A model generated the notes under the pieces. The model saw only the letters and a program-made list of their open reading frames with translations. It did not search any database and had not been told where the DNA came from. DNA of 64,000 bases. It comes from Flavobacterium fryxellicola (lineage in GTDB: Bacteria > Bacteroidota > Bacteroidia > Flavobacteriales > Flavobacteriaceae). The position numbers and the translations under genes are program-made. The stretch spans positions 1 to 64,000 of the forward strand of contig NZ_FRDK01000001.1 of the NCBI RefSeq assembly GCF_900143245.1, in the 5' to 3' direction. Every line of letters begins with the position of its first letter. Positions within the stretch are counted from its first letter, which is position 1. Below are positions 9,072 through 19,438 of the stretch, piece after piece.

Positions 9072-9104
9072 TTTTCTTAATTATTAGGTTATTGGGGAAT
9101 AAGA

Positions 9105-9674
9105 TTACTCTTGTTTTCCTTCTAACAATTTTTGTTCTTCAGGAGAAAATTCAGGAACAATGGCATAGTTACCAAAATCTCCAATCCCCACAATTGCCAT
9201 TTCATCAAGTATATCAATCAAATTTTTATAATTTGATTTTTTACTTGGTTTAATAATTACAATCAATCCGTTTTTGGGTTTACCCTTAGCAGCCGAATAT
9301 TCCAAAACCGACTTTTGCCTTGAGATTAATTCTTTACGAATACCATCTTTACCAAAATTCAAATCTTTAGGACCTCCTATTGGAGTAGCTAATAAACCGA
9401 CATAATACACTAACTTATTATCAGCACCCAACAGAATTGTCATCGTCCGATTTTCGTCAACTTTCATATCAATATTATCTTTGTTAGGATCCTTATCTGG
9501 CAAACCTAAGCTCATAGATTGAGGTTTTGACAACGTAGTGGTTAGCATAAAGAACGTGATTAACAAGAAGGCTAAATCCACCATAGCAGTTAAATCTACC
9601 TTTGCATTTGCTTTTTTACTTCTTATTTTTCCACCTTTTCCGCCTTCACCGTCGCCAGTATTTAATTCAGCCAT
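9105..9674 (-). CDS. exbD: ExbD/TolR biopolymer transport protein (second)
   Basis: A 189-residue protein with a glycine/lysine-rich cytoplasmic N-terminus, one membrane helix (about 31-48) and a periplasmic domain. Asp33, in TAMVDLAFLLITFF, is at the position of the conserved proton-carrying aspartate of ExbD. It lies 18 bp after the other exbD and 33 bp before tonB. Two different ExbD proteins per ExbB are common in Bacteroidetes and may form a mixed dimer in the ExbB pore. Confidence 0.9.
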   Translation of the reverse strand: MAELNTGDGEGGKGGKIRSKKANAKVDLTAMVDLAFLLITFFMLTTTLSKPQSMSLGLPDKDPNKDNIDMKVDENRTMTILLGADNKLVYYVGLLATPIGGPKDLNFGKDGIRKELISRQKSVLEYSAAKGKPKNGLIVIIKPSKKSNYKNLIDILDEMAIVGIGDFGNYAIVPEFSPEEQKLLEGKQE

Positions 9675-9692
9675 TTTAGTGTCTTTTTTATA

Positions 9693-10304
9693 TTAAAAAT
9701 CATTTCCTCTTAAACCAGTAACTAAACTAAAGCTATTGATTTTTTGCTCTTGTAAAATGTCCATTACTTTTCTGATAGCTGGATATTCCTCTTTTCCGTC
9801 TCCTTTAATAGCGACTTGCAGTTCTTTATCGTTGATTTCAATATTTGCCTTACGAGCATTAAAAATCCATTCTTTCAACTGGTTGTCGAGGGAATCTGCA
9901 GGGATACCAGGTTGACCTGCCTTACTCCTGTCAGATGCGTCCATTTCAATGATTTGTTTCAAATTCTGAATTGGAACACCAAAATCATCCATTCTTGAAA
10001 ACGTGCTTTTATCGTCTTCGGTAAAAGTCACATTATACTTCTCTGCCATCAACTCTAACGTTCTCAAGCGAACTTCTCTACCTTTCAGATCAAAAAACAC
10101 CATGCCTTTACCTACAGTTAATGTAGCCAAATCAGTTTCAGGCAATTTAGTCTGAACTGTTGATGCAGGTGTATCAACCGGCAATGCTTCCGGTATTTTG
10201 GCTGTTGAAGTCATTACAAAGAAGGTAAGCAAAAGGAATGCAACATCACACATTGCCGTCATGTCTGTCGATCCCGGATTTTTTTTTATTTTTATTTTAG
10301 CCAT
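9693..10304 (-). CDS. exbD: ExbD/TolR biopolymer transport protein (first)
   Basis: A 203-residue ExbD homologue with a short basic N-terminus, a membrane helix (about 15-33) carrying the conserved aspartate at position 20 (TAMCDVAFLLLTFFV), and a periplasmic domain ending in the typical EYPAIRKVMDILQEQ region. It differs from the second ExbD by an insert of about 60 residues in the periplasmic domain (roughly 75-135). It lies 38 bp downstream of exbB. Confidence 0.9.
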   Translation of the reverse strand: MAKIKIKKNPGSTDMTAMCDVAFLLLTFFVMTSTAKIPEALPVDTPASTVQTKLPETDLATLTVGKGMVFFDLKGREVRLRTLELMAEKYNVTFTEDDKSTFSRMDDFGVPIQNLKQIIEMDASDRSKAGQPGIPADSLDNQLKEWIFNARKANIEINDKELQVAIKGDGKEEYPAIRKVMDILQEQKINSFSLVTGLRGNDF

Positions 10305-10342
10305 TCTTTTTGTTTTTTAATTGCTATAAATACCAACATCTA

Positions 10343-11158
10343 CTATTGCTTCAAACTTCCTCTAAATCTTCTGTAAGAATTTACAATTGATACAGCAGCT
10401 TCGTCGATTGAGTAAGTCAAATCATCAATTTTAGACGTAAAGAAATTGTAAGATATAATTGCGACAGCCGAAGTTCCAATACCTGTTGCAGTGTTAATTA
10501 GTGCTTCAGAAATACCAGCTGCAAGAGCTGCTTGATCAGGAGTCCCAGCAGCAGCTAAGGCGCCAAACGCTTTAATCATACCCGCTACAGTACCCAACAA
10601 TCCAACAAGAGTACCTAACGAAACTAAAGATGAAATAATGGTCATATTTTTTTGCAACATTGGCATTTCAAGCGAAGTAGCCTCTTCTATTTCTTTGTGA
10701 ATAGTCTCTGCCGCTTCTTCACTATTAAATCCTTCTTTCTTGACGGCTTGGTACTTTACTAATGCCGACTTAATTGCATTTGCAACAGACCCTTGTTGTT
10801 TATCACAAGCAGCAATCGCTTCATCGATTTCACCTTGTTTGATACTTAATTGTATCTTTGTCATAAAACTATCCAATTTAGTTTTACCAGCTGCCTTAGA
10901 TATCACAAAATATCTTTCAATAGAAAAAACAAGAACCATTAATAACATTCCTAATAATATTGGCACAACCGCACCACCATGATATACTTGCCCTAAAGTG
11001 TTCAAAGGAATACCTTCATTATTTCCTCCTTCAAAATTCGAAGGATTACCCATAATAAATTTCCAAATCAACACACCAACACTAATACATGCAACAATAA
11101 TCATTCCTGAAACCATTCCTCCACCGTTTGAAGTGCTTTCTTTTTTAACGTTTGCCAT
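10343..11158 (-). CDS. exbB: ExbB/TolQ/MotA-family proton channel protein
   Basis: A 271-residue ExbB that forms the proton-conducting pentamer around ExbD. Predicted membrane segments are at about 14-34, 58-80, 165-190 and 205-225. The last two contain the family signature LGTLVGLLGTVAGMIKAFGALA and INTATGIGTSAVAI. The open frame extends upstream to a TTG at 11221, but that codon lies inside a promoter -7 box, so the ATG at 11158 is chosen. It is the first gene of a seven-gene operon with exbD, exbD, tonB, a small membrane protein, a PstS-like lipoprotein and a TPR protein. Confidence 0.93.
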   Translation of the reverse strand: MANVKKESTSNGGGMVSGMIIVACISVGVLIWKFIMGNPSNFEGGNNEGIPLNTLGQVYHGGAVVPILLGMLLMVLVFSIERYFVISKAAGKTKLDSFMTKIQLSIKQGEIDEAIAACDKQQGSVANAIKSALVKYQAVKKEGFNSEEAAETIHKEIEEATSLEMPMLQKNMTIISSLVSLGTLVGLLGTVAGMIKAFGALAAAGTPDQAALAAGISEALINTATGIGTSAVAIISYNFFTSKIDDLTYSIDEAAVSIVNSYRRFRGSLKQ

Positions 11159-11218
11159 TTTTTTTAATTTTAATAGTTTTAAATAATTTATCTTAGTTAC
11201 ATTAAACTTGTAGTGGAG

Positions 11219-11226
11219 CAAATTTA
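11219..11226 (-). promoter_or_regulatory. exbB operon promoter -7 element
   Basis: TAAATTTG on the minus strand is an exact TAnnTTTG box, giving a leader of about 55 nt before the ATG at 11158. The -33 region about 19 nt further upstream is T-rich without an exact TTTG. The box excludes the upstream TTG at 11221 as a start. Confidence 0.45.
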
Positions 11227-11528
11227 TATTTTTAGTTCAAATAAAAAAACTTTTTTTAATTTTATTACAATTAAATTTATTTCAAAAACATATTTACAGA
11301 TTTTCACACTACATTTATATCAATATACGCAAACAAATAGGCTGTTTTATAAAAAATAATATATTTTTTTATGAATAATTAACATAATATTTCAACAAGA
11401 AGCTCTTTAGCAGGAAAACTATTATTTTATGGTATTAACAATAAAAAAGCAGGAAAACTGCAGTATACACCAAAATTGTTAATTTTAGAAAAATATAATA
11501 TCTTGCAGTTGATTAAAAATAACCCACT
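11227..11528. other. AT-rich divergent regulatory region between exbB and the HerA-like gene
   Basis: About 300 bp of very AT-rich DNA between divergent genes. It contains the exbB promoter at its left end and a candidate promoter for the plus-strand gene at 11476-11505. No operator palindrome was recognised. Confidence 0.5.
11476..11505 (+). promoter_or_regulatory. Candidate promoter of the HerA-like gene
   Basis: TTG at 11476-11478, a 20-nt spacer and TATCTTG at 11499-11505 approximate the Bacteroidetes promoter. The start codon follows 24 bp later. Confidence 0.35.
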
Positions 11529-13088
<1,560 letters not shown>

Positions 13089-13137
13089 GTGAACCGAACC
13101 CCATTGTAAGGTTAATTTTAAAAAATACAAATCAATC

Positions 13138-13500
13138 ATGAAAAAATATTTTATTCAAAGCACCCCTTTTGTAGTCCCAACCACCGATGGAAAATTAATC
13201 GAAGAGCATCATGGAAAGGCATCAACAGCCAACAATGACATTTCTATAGCTCACATGGTTGCTCCACCTAAATGGAGTGAGCCATTTCAAACTCCTGATT
13301 TTGAAGAATACACGTATATTATTAAAGGTAAAAAGCAATTTATAATTGATGATGAAATTATTATCCTTGAAGCAGGACAATCTATCAAAATCGAAAAAAA
13401 TACCCGTGTACAATACTCCAATCCTTTTGACGAATCTTGCGAATACATCGCCATTTGCAAACCCGCATTTTCTATAGAAAACGTTAATAGAGAAGACTGA
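13138..13500 (+). CDS. Cupin-domain protein
   Basis: A 120-residue single-domain cupin. The barrel is visible around EPFQTPDFEEYTYIIKGKKQFIIDDEIIILEAGQSIKIEKNTRVQY, where motif 1 has Glu and Tyr residues instead of a full set of metal-binding histidines. It may therefore bind a small ligand rather than act as a metal enzyme. It lies 49 bp after the HerA-like gene and 44 bp before the NDH-2 gene in the same direction. No specific substrate can be assigned. Confidence 0.75.
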   Translation: MKKYFIQSTPFVVPTTDGKLIEEHHGKASTANNDISIAHMVAPPKWSEPFQTPDFEEYTYIIKGKKQFIIDDEIIILEAGQSIKIEKNTRVQYSNPFDESCEYIAICKPAFSIENVNRED

Positions 13501-13544
13501 TCCTGCAATAAATTGTATCTTTAGATTTCAAAAATATATTTAAT

Positions 13545-14804
13545 ATGGGAATTCAAAAGAAAATTGTAATTATTGGTGCTGGGTTTGCCGGTTTGCGTTT
13601 GGCACAAGATTTAGAAAACACGGATTTTGACGTTTTATTAATCGACAGAAACAATTATCATCAATTCCAACCATTAATGTATCAGGTGGCAACCGCTAGA
13701 CTTGAGCCAGCGAGTATTTCATTCCCTCTCAGAAAAGTATTTCAGCATTCAAAAAATGTACGGATTCGGATTGCAGACGTCTTAAGCGTTGACTCACAAA
13801 ATAAAATTGTAAAAACTTCTATAGCTGATTTTGATTACGATCACCTTATAGTTGCTTTTGGATGTACAACTAATTATTTTGGAAATGCTGAAATTGAAAA
13901 ATATGCATTTCCCATGAAATCCGTTCCTGAGGCTATTCAACTTCGAAACCAAATTCTACAAACTTTCGAAGATGCTTTAATTGCCCCACCAGAAGAACTT
14001 CAAGCCCTAATGAACTTTGTAGTTGTAGGAGGTGGACCTACCGGAGTTGAACTTGCTGGTGCTTTGGCGGAAATGAAAAAAAACATTCTCCCAAAAGATT
14101 ATCCGGACAAAGACTTCTCAAGATTAACTATTTTTCTACTAGAAGGTTCACCCAACGTCTTGAACCCAATGAGCATCGATTCACAAAAAATGTCTCGCAA
14201 ATATTTAGAAGAATTAGGTGTAATTGTCAAAACAAGTACCATCGTAAACCATTATGACGGTAAAAATGTAAGCTTACAGAACGGTGATATCATCAAATCA
14301 ACTAATGTTATTTGGGCTGCAGGAATTATTGGAAACATTCTTGAAGGCATTCCTAACGAGAGTATAACTCGAGGGAACCGCTTTATTGTGGACCGATACA
14401 GTACCATTTTAAATTTGGAGAATGTCTATGCACTTGGCGACATTGCTTTTATGGCTACTCCAAAATACCCAAACGGACATCCACAGGTGGCTAGCGTGGC
14501 TATAGAACAAGCCAAAGTTCTAGCTAACAACTTCAAACTTACCTTAAAAAACAAAGCAAAAATTAAATATGAATACCACGACAAAGGCTCCATGGCGACG
14601 GTAGGAAAGCGAAAAGCAGTTGTTGATTTGCCAAAATTTAGTTTTCAAGGCAGACTAGCTTGGTTTACCTGGATGTTTATCCATTTAATGTTAATTTTAA
14701 GTGTCAAGAATAAACTCTCCATATTCATCACTTGGATGTTCAGCTATTTTAATAATGACAGCACCTTACGAGTCTTGTTAAAACCGGCTACAAAAAATAA
14801 ATAA
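13545..14804 (+). CDS. ndh: Type II NADH:quinone oxidoreductase (NDH-2)
   Basis: A 419-residue FAD-dependent dehydrogenase that passes electrons from NADH to quinone at the inner membrane without pumping protons. The FAD-binding GxGxxG is IIGAGFAGLRLAQDL near the N-terminus and the NADH-binding one is VVVGGGPTGVELAGALAEM. VYALGDIAFM is the second FAD motif. The C-terminal hydrophobic stretch (about 365-405: FTWMFIHLMLIL and following) fits the membrane-anchoring helices. A strong terminator follows immediately. Confidence 0.88.
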   Translation: MGIQKKIVIIGAGFAGLRLAQDLENTDFDVLLIDRNNYHQFQPLMYQVATARLEPASISFPLRKVFQHSKNVRIRIADVLSVDSQNKIVKTSIADFDYDHLIVAFGCTTNYFGNAEIEKYAFPMKSVPEAIQLRNQILQTFEDALIAPPEELQALMNFVVVGGGPTGVELAGALAEMKKNILPKDYPDKDFSRLTIFLLEGSPNVLNPMSIDSQKMSRKYLEELGVIVKTSTIVNHYDGKNVSLQNGDIIKSTNVIWAAGIIGNILEGIPNESITRGNRFIVDRYSTILNLENVYALGDIAFMATPKYPNGHPQVASVAIEQAKVLANNFKLTLKNKAKIKYEYHDKGSMATVGKRKAVVDLPKFSFQGRLAWFTWMFIHLMLILSVKNKLSIFITWMFSYFNNDSTLRVLLKPATKNK

Positions 14805-14808
14805 ATCT

Positions 14809-14836
14809 AAAAAGGACTCCTAGAAGAGTCCTTTTT
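14809..14836. terminator. Bidirectional terminator between ndh and kmo
   Basis: An 11-bp inverted repeat (14809-14819 with 14826-14836), a 6-nt loop and a following T run. The kmo stop codon begins at the next base. Confidence 0.85.
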
Positions 14837-16174
14837 TTATTTTAATAGTTCTAATATTTTATTTTCAACAGTTGGAGAGTCCCATATTTTAGCAATATTT
14901 TCCATTTTTAAAACTTCATCCATAATTGAGTTTTGATAATCGCCTATGGCTAACGCTTCTGTATAGGGACGATCGCTAAAAGTAACTCTACTATAAAGCG
15001 GAATCCATTTATCTGGATGTTTGTCTGAGAATAATTTTTCGATTTTCTTTTGGAGGAGAAAATTCTCATCGGCTGTTTTAGAACTCATTTCTAAGAAATT
15101 GCGATAGGAAAGTTCTGCAATCGCATCAGCATTAGGCTTGCGTGATCTTTGGTATTCAGAGAAAATAGTTTTCCAATCGTCGTCATACTTTTCAATCATC
15201 TCGTTAAGAATAAAAATGTCTTCAAACCCGGAATTCATCCCTTGGCCATAAAACGGGACAATTGCATGACTAGCATCACCTATAAGAGCGACTTTATCTT
15301 CATAAGTCCATGGATAGCATTTCATTGTGACTAATGTGCTCGTAGGATTCTTGAAAAAATCTTCGGCTAATTTTGGAATTACATCAATGGTATCTGGTAG
15401 GTTTTTTTCAAAAAAAGCTTCAACCGAAGCTATGGTTTTCAAGGAATCAAAAGAATTTTCTCCTTCAAATGGCATAAACAAAGTACATGTAAAAGTTCCA
15501 TCTAAATTAGCCAAAGCAATCAACATATATTCGCCGCGAGGCCATATATGAAAAGAATTCTTATCTAATTTATGTGTTCCATCAGGATTGGCCGGAATGT
15601 TTAGTTCCTTATAACCAATAGGTAAGAATTCTTGTGAATAATCAAACATGCTTTGACGTTGCATACGGTGACGAATTCTGGAAAAAGCGCCATCTGCACC
15701 AAAAACCATATCGTATTTTTTATCCTCCCACGCACCACGCTCTGTTTCCCCTATATGAAGTGTTGCACTCTCTAAGGAAACATCCCATATTTTATGCTCA
15801 AAAAAGAATTCAGCACCGGCGGCTTCAGCCAAATCAATCATTTTTCTATTCAAAATTCCTCTAGAAATAGAGTCAATCGTCTCACCTTCTTGTCCGTAAT
15901 TTTGAAAATTAAGTTTATCGACTAAATGAATCGCTCGCTTCTCCATGGGAATGGCAATTTTACGAATCTCATCTCCTATTTCTACTGCATCTAAAGCTTT
16001 CCAACCACGATTAGACATAGCCAAATTGATGGAACGTCCTGAAAATTGTATTTTGCGGATATCAGGGCTTCTATCGTAAACATGTACTGTATGACCCGCT
16101 TTACGAAGGTAAATAGCTAATAAAGATCCTACTAATCCAGAACCTACAACTGCTATTTTTATGGGAGTTTGCAT
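14837..16174 (-). CDS. kmo: Kynurenine 3-monooxygenase
   Basis: A 445-residue flavoprotein hydroxylase that converts L-kynurenine to 3-hydroxykynurenine with NADPH and O2. The FAD-binding motif is IAVVGSGLVGSLLAIYLRKAGH at the N-terminus. The second motif is the GDASHAIVPFYGQGMNSGFED block. SGRSINLAMSNRGW is a recognisable kmo substrate-binding block. The next enzyme, kynureninase, is encoded 5.4 kb away (21574-22872) on the same strand with unrelated genes between, so the pathway is not one operon. Either tryptophan catabolism or quinolinate/NAD synthesis is possible; no other pathway gene is in the window. Confidence 0.92.
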   Translation of the reverse strand: MQTPIKIAVVGSGLVGSLLAIYLRKAGHTVHVYDRSPDIRKIQFSGRSINLAMSNRGWKALDAVEIGDEIRKIAIPMEKRAIHLVDKLNFQNYGQEGETIDSISRGILNRKMIDLAEAAGAEFFFEHKIWDVSLESATLHIGETERGAWEDKKYDMVFGADGAFSRIRHRMQRQSMFDYSQEFLPIGYKELNIPANPDGTHKLDKNSFHIWPRGEYMLIALANLDGTFTCTLFMPFEGENSFDSLKTIASVEAFFEKNLPDTIDVIPKLAEDFFKNPTSTLVTMKCYPWTYEDKVALIGDASHAIVPFYGQGMNSGFEDIFILNEMIEKYDDDWKTIFSEYQRSRKPNADAIAELSYRNFLEMSSKTADENFLLQKKIEKLFSDKHPDKWIPLYSRVTFSDRPYTEALAIGDYQNSIMDEVLKMENIAKIWDSPTVENKILELLK

Positions 16175-16196
16175 TATTTTTTTATAAAAAGTTAAG

Positions 16197-16204
16197 CAAA
16201 ATTA
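16197..16204 (-). promoter_or_regulatory. kmo promoter -7 element
   Basis: TAATTTTG on the minus strand matches TAnnTTTG exactly, 22 bp upstream of the ATG. No good -33 TTTG is seen. Confidence 0.35.
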
Positions 16205-16235
16205 CTCATTTATTATTTTAGCTCCTTTATAAAAA

Positions 16236-18629
16236 TCATTTTTTACCAGGAATAAGAATCAATTTTGTCGAAGTCCTAATAATCTCTTTCTTATTCAGCA
16301 TCATTCTTCTGAATTTACCAGCGTTATACAACTCAGCCTGATCGCTATAATGAGCACTTAGTGGATTACCAGATTGTCCTGTTGGCAAGATACTCCAGCT
16401 GTTTTCTATATCCGAAAAGTCTATGATTCGTCTTGTGGACGGACCCCCTTTTACCACATAATTACCGTCTTCAGTGTAATCAAAAAACAAGTTATTAATC
16501 ACTTCCGTAGCCCCTGAAACTTCAAAAGGCCCTACGTTAAAAATACTTCGCAAAGCTGCTACCTTTCCTAATGGATGCTGGTGCTCCAATGTATGTACTC
16601 GATTCCAAGTCCAATCCATAACGGAATTCCCTAACTGATTTTCCAAAGCTTGAATTGATTCTTTAAAAGATTTGGATACGATTTGCTGTCTTGTTTCTTT
16701 CACCGTTTTGGTCGTTATATTGTCCCACCAAAGTGATTTTTCGTTCGTAATTTGTGGTGCAATAATTTGCTTCATGATATGTGTTCCTAAAAACATCTTA
16801 AAATTTTCAGGTCCTAGTTCATCTTCGAACGTATTTTTCAAATAATTAAAAATCCATTTATTATAGATCGTAGGAGCTACATCATTGAGATTATTAGACC
16901 CTTTCCATTCTCTTAAAACACCAAGTGCCTGTTTTTCATTTTCAGACAACTCTTGAAGATTACTATTTGCAATCAAATTCTTAACCACTGATGGAGCAAC
17001 AGCAGATGTGTTGTCAAACACCATTCTTCCTACAGAGGCTTTGTCCCAATCTGATTTTGAATTCAGTAATTGCGTGATTCTTTTGGCTCGATCTTCTGGA
17101 AGATAATAACCAGGATACAAAAATCCATCAATTGGTTCCGGTTGATTATTTGCAGAATAGACATAATTCCATCTTGGATTCACCGCCGAAGGATTTTTGG
17201 AGAAATCTAAATATTCTATTATATCATTTTTACCACTAGCACCATCCAGGATAAAATTACGGTTTACGCCTGACTTGTGCTTGTATAACTTTCCTGTTGC
17301 CCACCAAGCCACATTTCCTTTTGCATCGCCATACATAACATTCAAACCGGGTGCTGCTATTAAACTGACTCCATTTTGAAAATCACCTTTGTTCTTAGCA
17401 TGAGAAAGCTTGTAAACCGCCTCTAATATATGAATGGGTTGTTGGGTATAAATCCAAGACATTGCAACCGGTTTATCTTTAGGCAAACCATCAATTAAGT
17501 CATTCATCACTGGACCATGGCGAGTGACTTTTACCTTTAAAACCACATCGGATGAATCTTTTACTTTAATAATTTTTTTTCGGTTTTCATACGGACTAAA
17601 TCCATTGGGCGTCTTGTATGAATTAATGTCCTTTGGATTATTTTCTTCCTGATACAAATCAATATCATCATTTTCAAACATAGTTAAACCATAAGCATAT
17701 TCCCTATTGTGGCCTAATAAAGGATAGGGTGTTCCAGCTAAATAACAACCATATAATTCAAAATCTGGAGTGACAATATGCGCTTCATACCACGTTCCTG
17801 GCTGCGAAAATCCAATATGTGGATCATTAGCAAAAATAACCTTCCCATTCTTTGTTTTCTTTGGAGCAATAACCCAACTGTTACTTCCAATAAAAGGAGC
17901 AATAGGAGACTGATCTAAAAGCAACGCAACCGACTTTGAAATTGCAGCATATTCTTGAGGCCTGTCCTTTGCGTTTTTAATTTTTGTCGTATTAAAGGCA
18001 CCATCAATTCCAAAATCTTTAAGATAATCCATTCCATATTTGTTTCGAATATCGGTTAATAAAGGATCTGATTTTTGAGCCATCGCAAAACTAAAAGACA
18101 TGTATCCAAAAATATTATACACATCCTTAATGGTAAACTTTTCTTTTTTAACTCCCACTAAACTAAATTCTATGGGTGCTGTCCCTTCCTCCATATATTG
18201 ATTAATCCCATCCAAATAAGCCATCGTTAATTGATAACTGGGACTGTTTTTATCCAATAATGCAATCGCTTTTTCGGAAGCTTCTTCAATTCCCAATCCC
18301 GCAAAAAACATATCGTTTTTAAGAGCAACAGAACCGAAAATGGCTGACAACCGCCCAGGAGCAATACGACGCATCAACTCCATCTGCCACAATCTGTCTT
18401 GAGCATGAACATAGCCCAAAGCAAGCATTGCATCTTTGGAGCTAGTGGCATAGATATGTGGCACACCAAATTCATCAAAATAAACTGTAGTTTCCTTTTG
18501 AATATTTTTCAACTGCACTTTACCTTCATATTTTGGTTGCAAATAAAAACCATAGACAAGGATAGCTACCACTAAAATTAATAGCAAGGCAAGCAAAAAA
18601 ACAAGGGATTTTTTTAGTATTTTCATCAT
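16236..18629 (-). CDS. Penicillin acylase family N-terminal nucleophile hydrolase
   Basis: A 797-residue precursor of the penicillin G acylase/aculeacin acylase family. It has an N-terminal signal or anchor helix (about 6-31), an alpha-chain region with VYFDEFGVPHIYATS and YVHAQDRLWQMELMRR, and an autoprocessing site where Gly248-Ser249-Asn-Ser-Trp would free Ser249 as the catalytic nucleophile of the beta chain. FANDPHIGFSQPGTWYEAH is the conserved block that follows. Relatives cleave amides such as acyl-homoserine lactones or beta-lactam side chains; the substrate here is unknown. It is a monocistronic gene divergent from the flavin reductase. Confidence 0.88.
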   Translation of the reverse strand: MMKILKKSLVFLLALLLILVVAILVYGFYLQPKYEGKVQLKNIQKETTVYFDEFGVPHIYATSSKDAMLALGYVHAQDRLWQMELMRRIAPGRLSAIFGSVALKNDMFFAGLGIEEASEKAIALLDKNSPSYQLTMAYLDGINQYMEEGTAPIEFSLVGVKKEKFTIKDVYNIFGYMSFSFAMAQKSDPLLTDIRNKYGMDYLKDFGIDGAFNTTKIKNAKDRPQEYAAISKSVALLLDQSPIAPFIGSNSWVIAPKKTKNGKVIFANDPHIGFSQPGTWYEAHIVTPDFELYGCYLAGTPYPLLGHNREYAYGLTMFENDDIDLYQEENNPKDINSYKTPNGFSPYENRKKIIKVKDSSDVVLKVKVTRHGPVMNDLIDGLPKDKPVAMSWIYTQQPIHILEAVYKLSHAKNKGDFQNGVSLIAAPGLNVMYGDAKGNVAWWATGKLYKHKSGVNRNFILDGASGKNDIIEYLDFSKNPSAVNPRWNYVYSANNQPEPIDGFLYPGYYLPEDRAKRITQLLNSKSDWDKASVGRMVFDNTSAVAPSVVKNLIANSNLQELSENEKQALGVLREWKGSNNLNDVAPTIYNKWIFNYLKNTFEDELGPENFKMFLGTHIMKQIIAPQITNEKSLWWDNITTKTVKETRQQIVSKSFKESIQALENQLGNSVMDWTWNRVHTLEHQHPLGKVAALRSIFNVGPFEVSGATEVINNLFFDYTEDGNYVVKGGPSTRRIIDFSDIENSWSILPTGQSGNPLSAHYSDQAELYNAGKFRRMMLNKKEIIRTSTKLILIPGKK

Positions 18630-18645
18630 TGGATAAATTGAAAAA

Positions 18646-18653
18646 CAAATATA
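18646..18653 (-). promoter_or_regulatory. Penicillin acylase gene promoter -7 element
   Basis: TATATTTG on the minus strand lies 17 bp before the ATG at 18629. It is an exact TAnnTTTG box; the -33 region has only a T run. Confidence 0.35.
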
Positions 18654-18767
18654 TAGGATTTAGCAGCTAATTAAAACTATTTATTTCAATGTCTTCTTTC
18701 TAAACAGCCAACACTAAATTAATATAATATTTTGTTTAATTTATTTCTTAATCAATTAAACAAAAAG

Positions 18768-18775
18768 TATATTTG
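18768..18775 (+). promoter_or_regulatory. Flavin reductase gene promoter -7 element
   Basis: TATATTTG on the plus strand, 18 bp before the ATG at 18794. It is the mirror of the divergent box at 18646-18653. The -33 position is TTTC. Confidence 0.35.
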
Positions 18776-18793
18776 TTTTAAATAACAGTAAAT

Positions 18794-19435
18794 ATGAAAA
18801 ACATTTCAAGAGATGCTATTGCTCAAATGGGAAAAATCGAGAGATTAAATTTAATTAATTCCTGCACTGGTTATAAATCTGCTAATCTACTTGCTTCAAA
18901 ATCCGTTGATGGCAAATCAAATGTTGCTATTTTTAGTAGTGTCACCCATCTAGGCAGCAACCCAGCGCTGATTGGATTCATTATGCGCCCAACAACGGTG
19001 CCCAGAGACACGTACAAGAATATTAAAGAAACCGGATATTTCACAGTGAACCATATTACTGTTGACATGATTGCAGATGCGCATCATACGTCAGCAAATT
19101 ATGAATTGGGAATTTCTGAGTTTGATAAAACTAATTTAGAAGAAGAATATAAAAAAGGTATTGAAATCCCTTTTGTAAAAGGAAGTCCTGTTCAATTGTA
19201 TTGCAAGTACGTTAATGAATATTACATCAAAGAAAACGACACCATTCACCTGATTGCTTCTATCGAAAATTTATTTTTTGAAGAAGAACTAGAACACAAA
19301 GACGGCTGGTTGCAAATTGACAGAGGGAACGTTGTGGCAATAAATGGCCTAGATGGGTACTGTTTACCCAAGTTAGTGGATCGTTTCCAATATGCCAGAA
19401 AAGAGATTCCAAGTACTTCCTTTCCCAAAAAATAA
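18794..19435 (+). CDS. Flavin reductase-like FMN-binding protein
   Basis: A 213-residue FMN-binding split-barrel protein of the flavin reductase-like family. The flavin-binding region is around FSSVTHLGSNPALIGFIMRP and the conserved TGYFTVNHI block follows. Family members reduce free flavin or bind FMN tightly. It ends 3 bp before the photolyase gene, so the two are almost certainly co-transcribed. One possible link is provision of reduced flavin for the photolyase; this is inference. The start is supported by a promoter box 18 bp upstream. Confidence 0.82.
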   Translation: MKNISRDAIAQMGKIERLNLINSCTGYKSANLLASKSVDGKSNVAIFSSVTHLGSNPALIGFIMRPTTVPRDTYKNIKETGYFTVNHITVDMIADAHHTSANYELGISEFDKTNLEEEYKKGIEIPFVKGSPVQLYCKYVNEYYIKENDTIHLIASIENLFFEEELEHKDGWLQIDRGNVVAINGLDGYCLPKLVDRFQYARKEIPSTSFPKK

Positions 19436-19438
19436 GAA

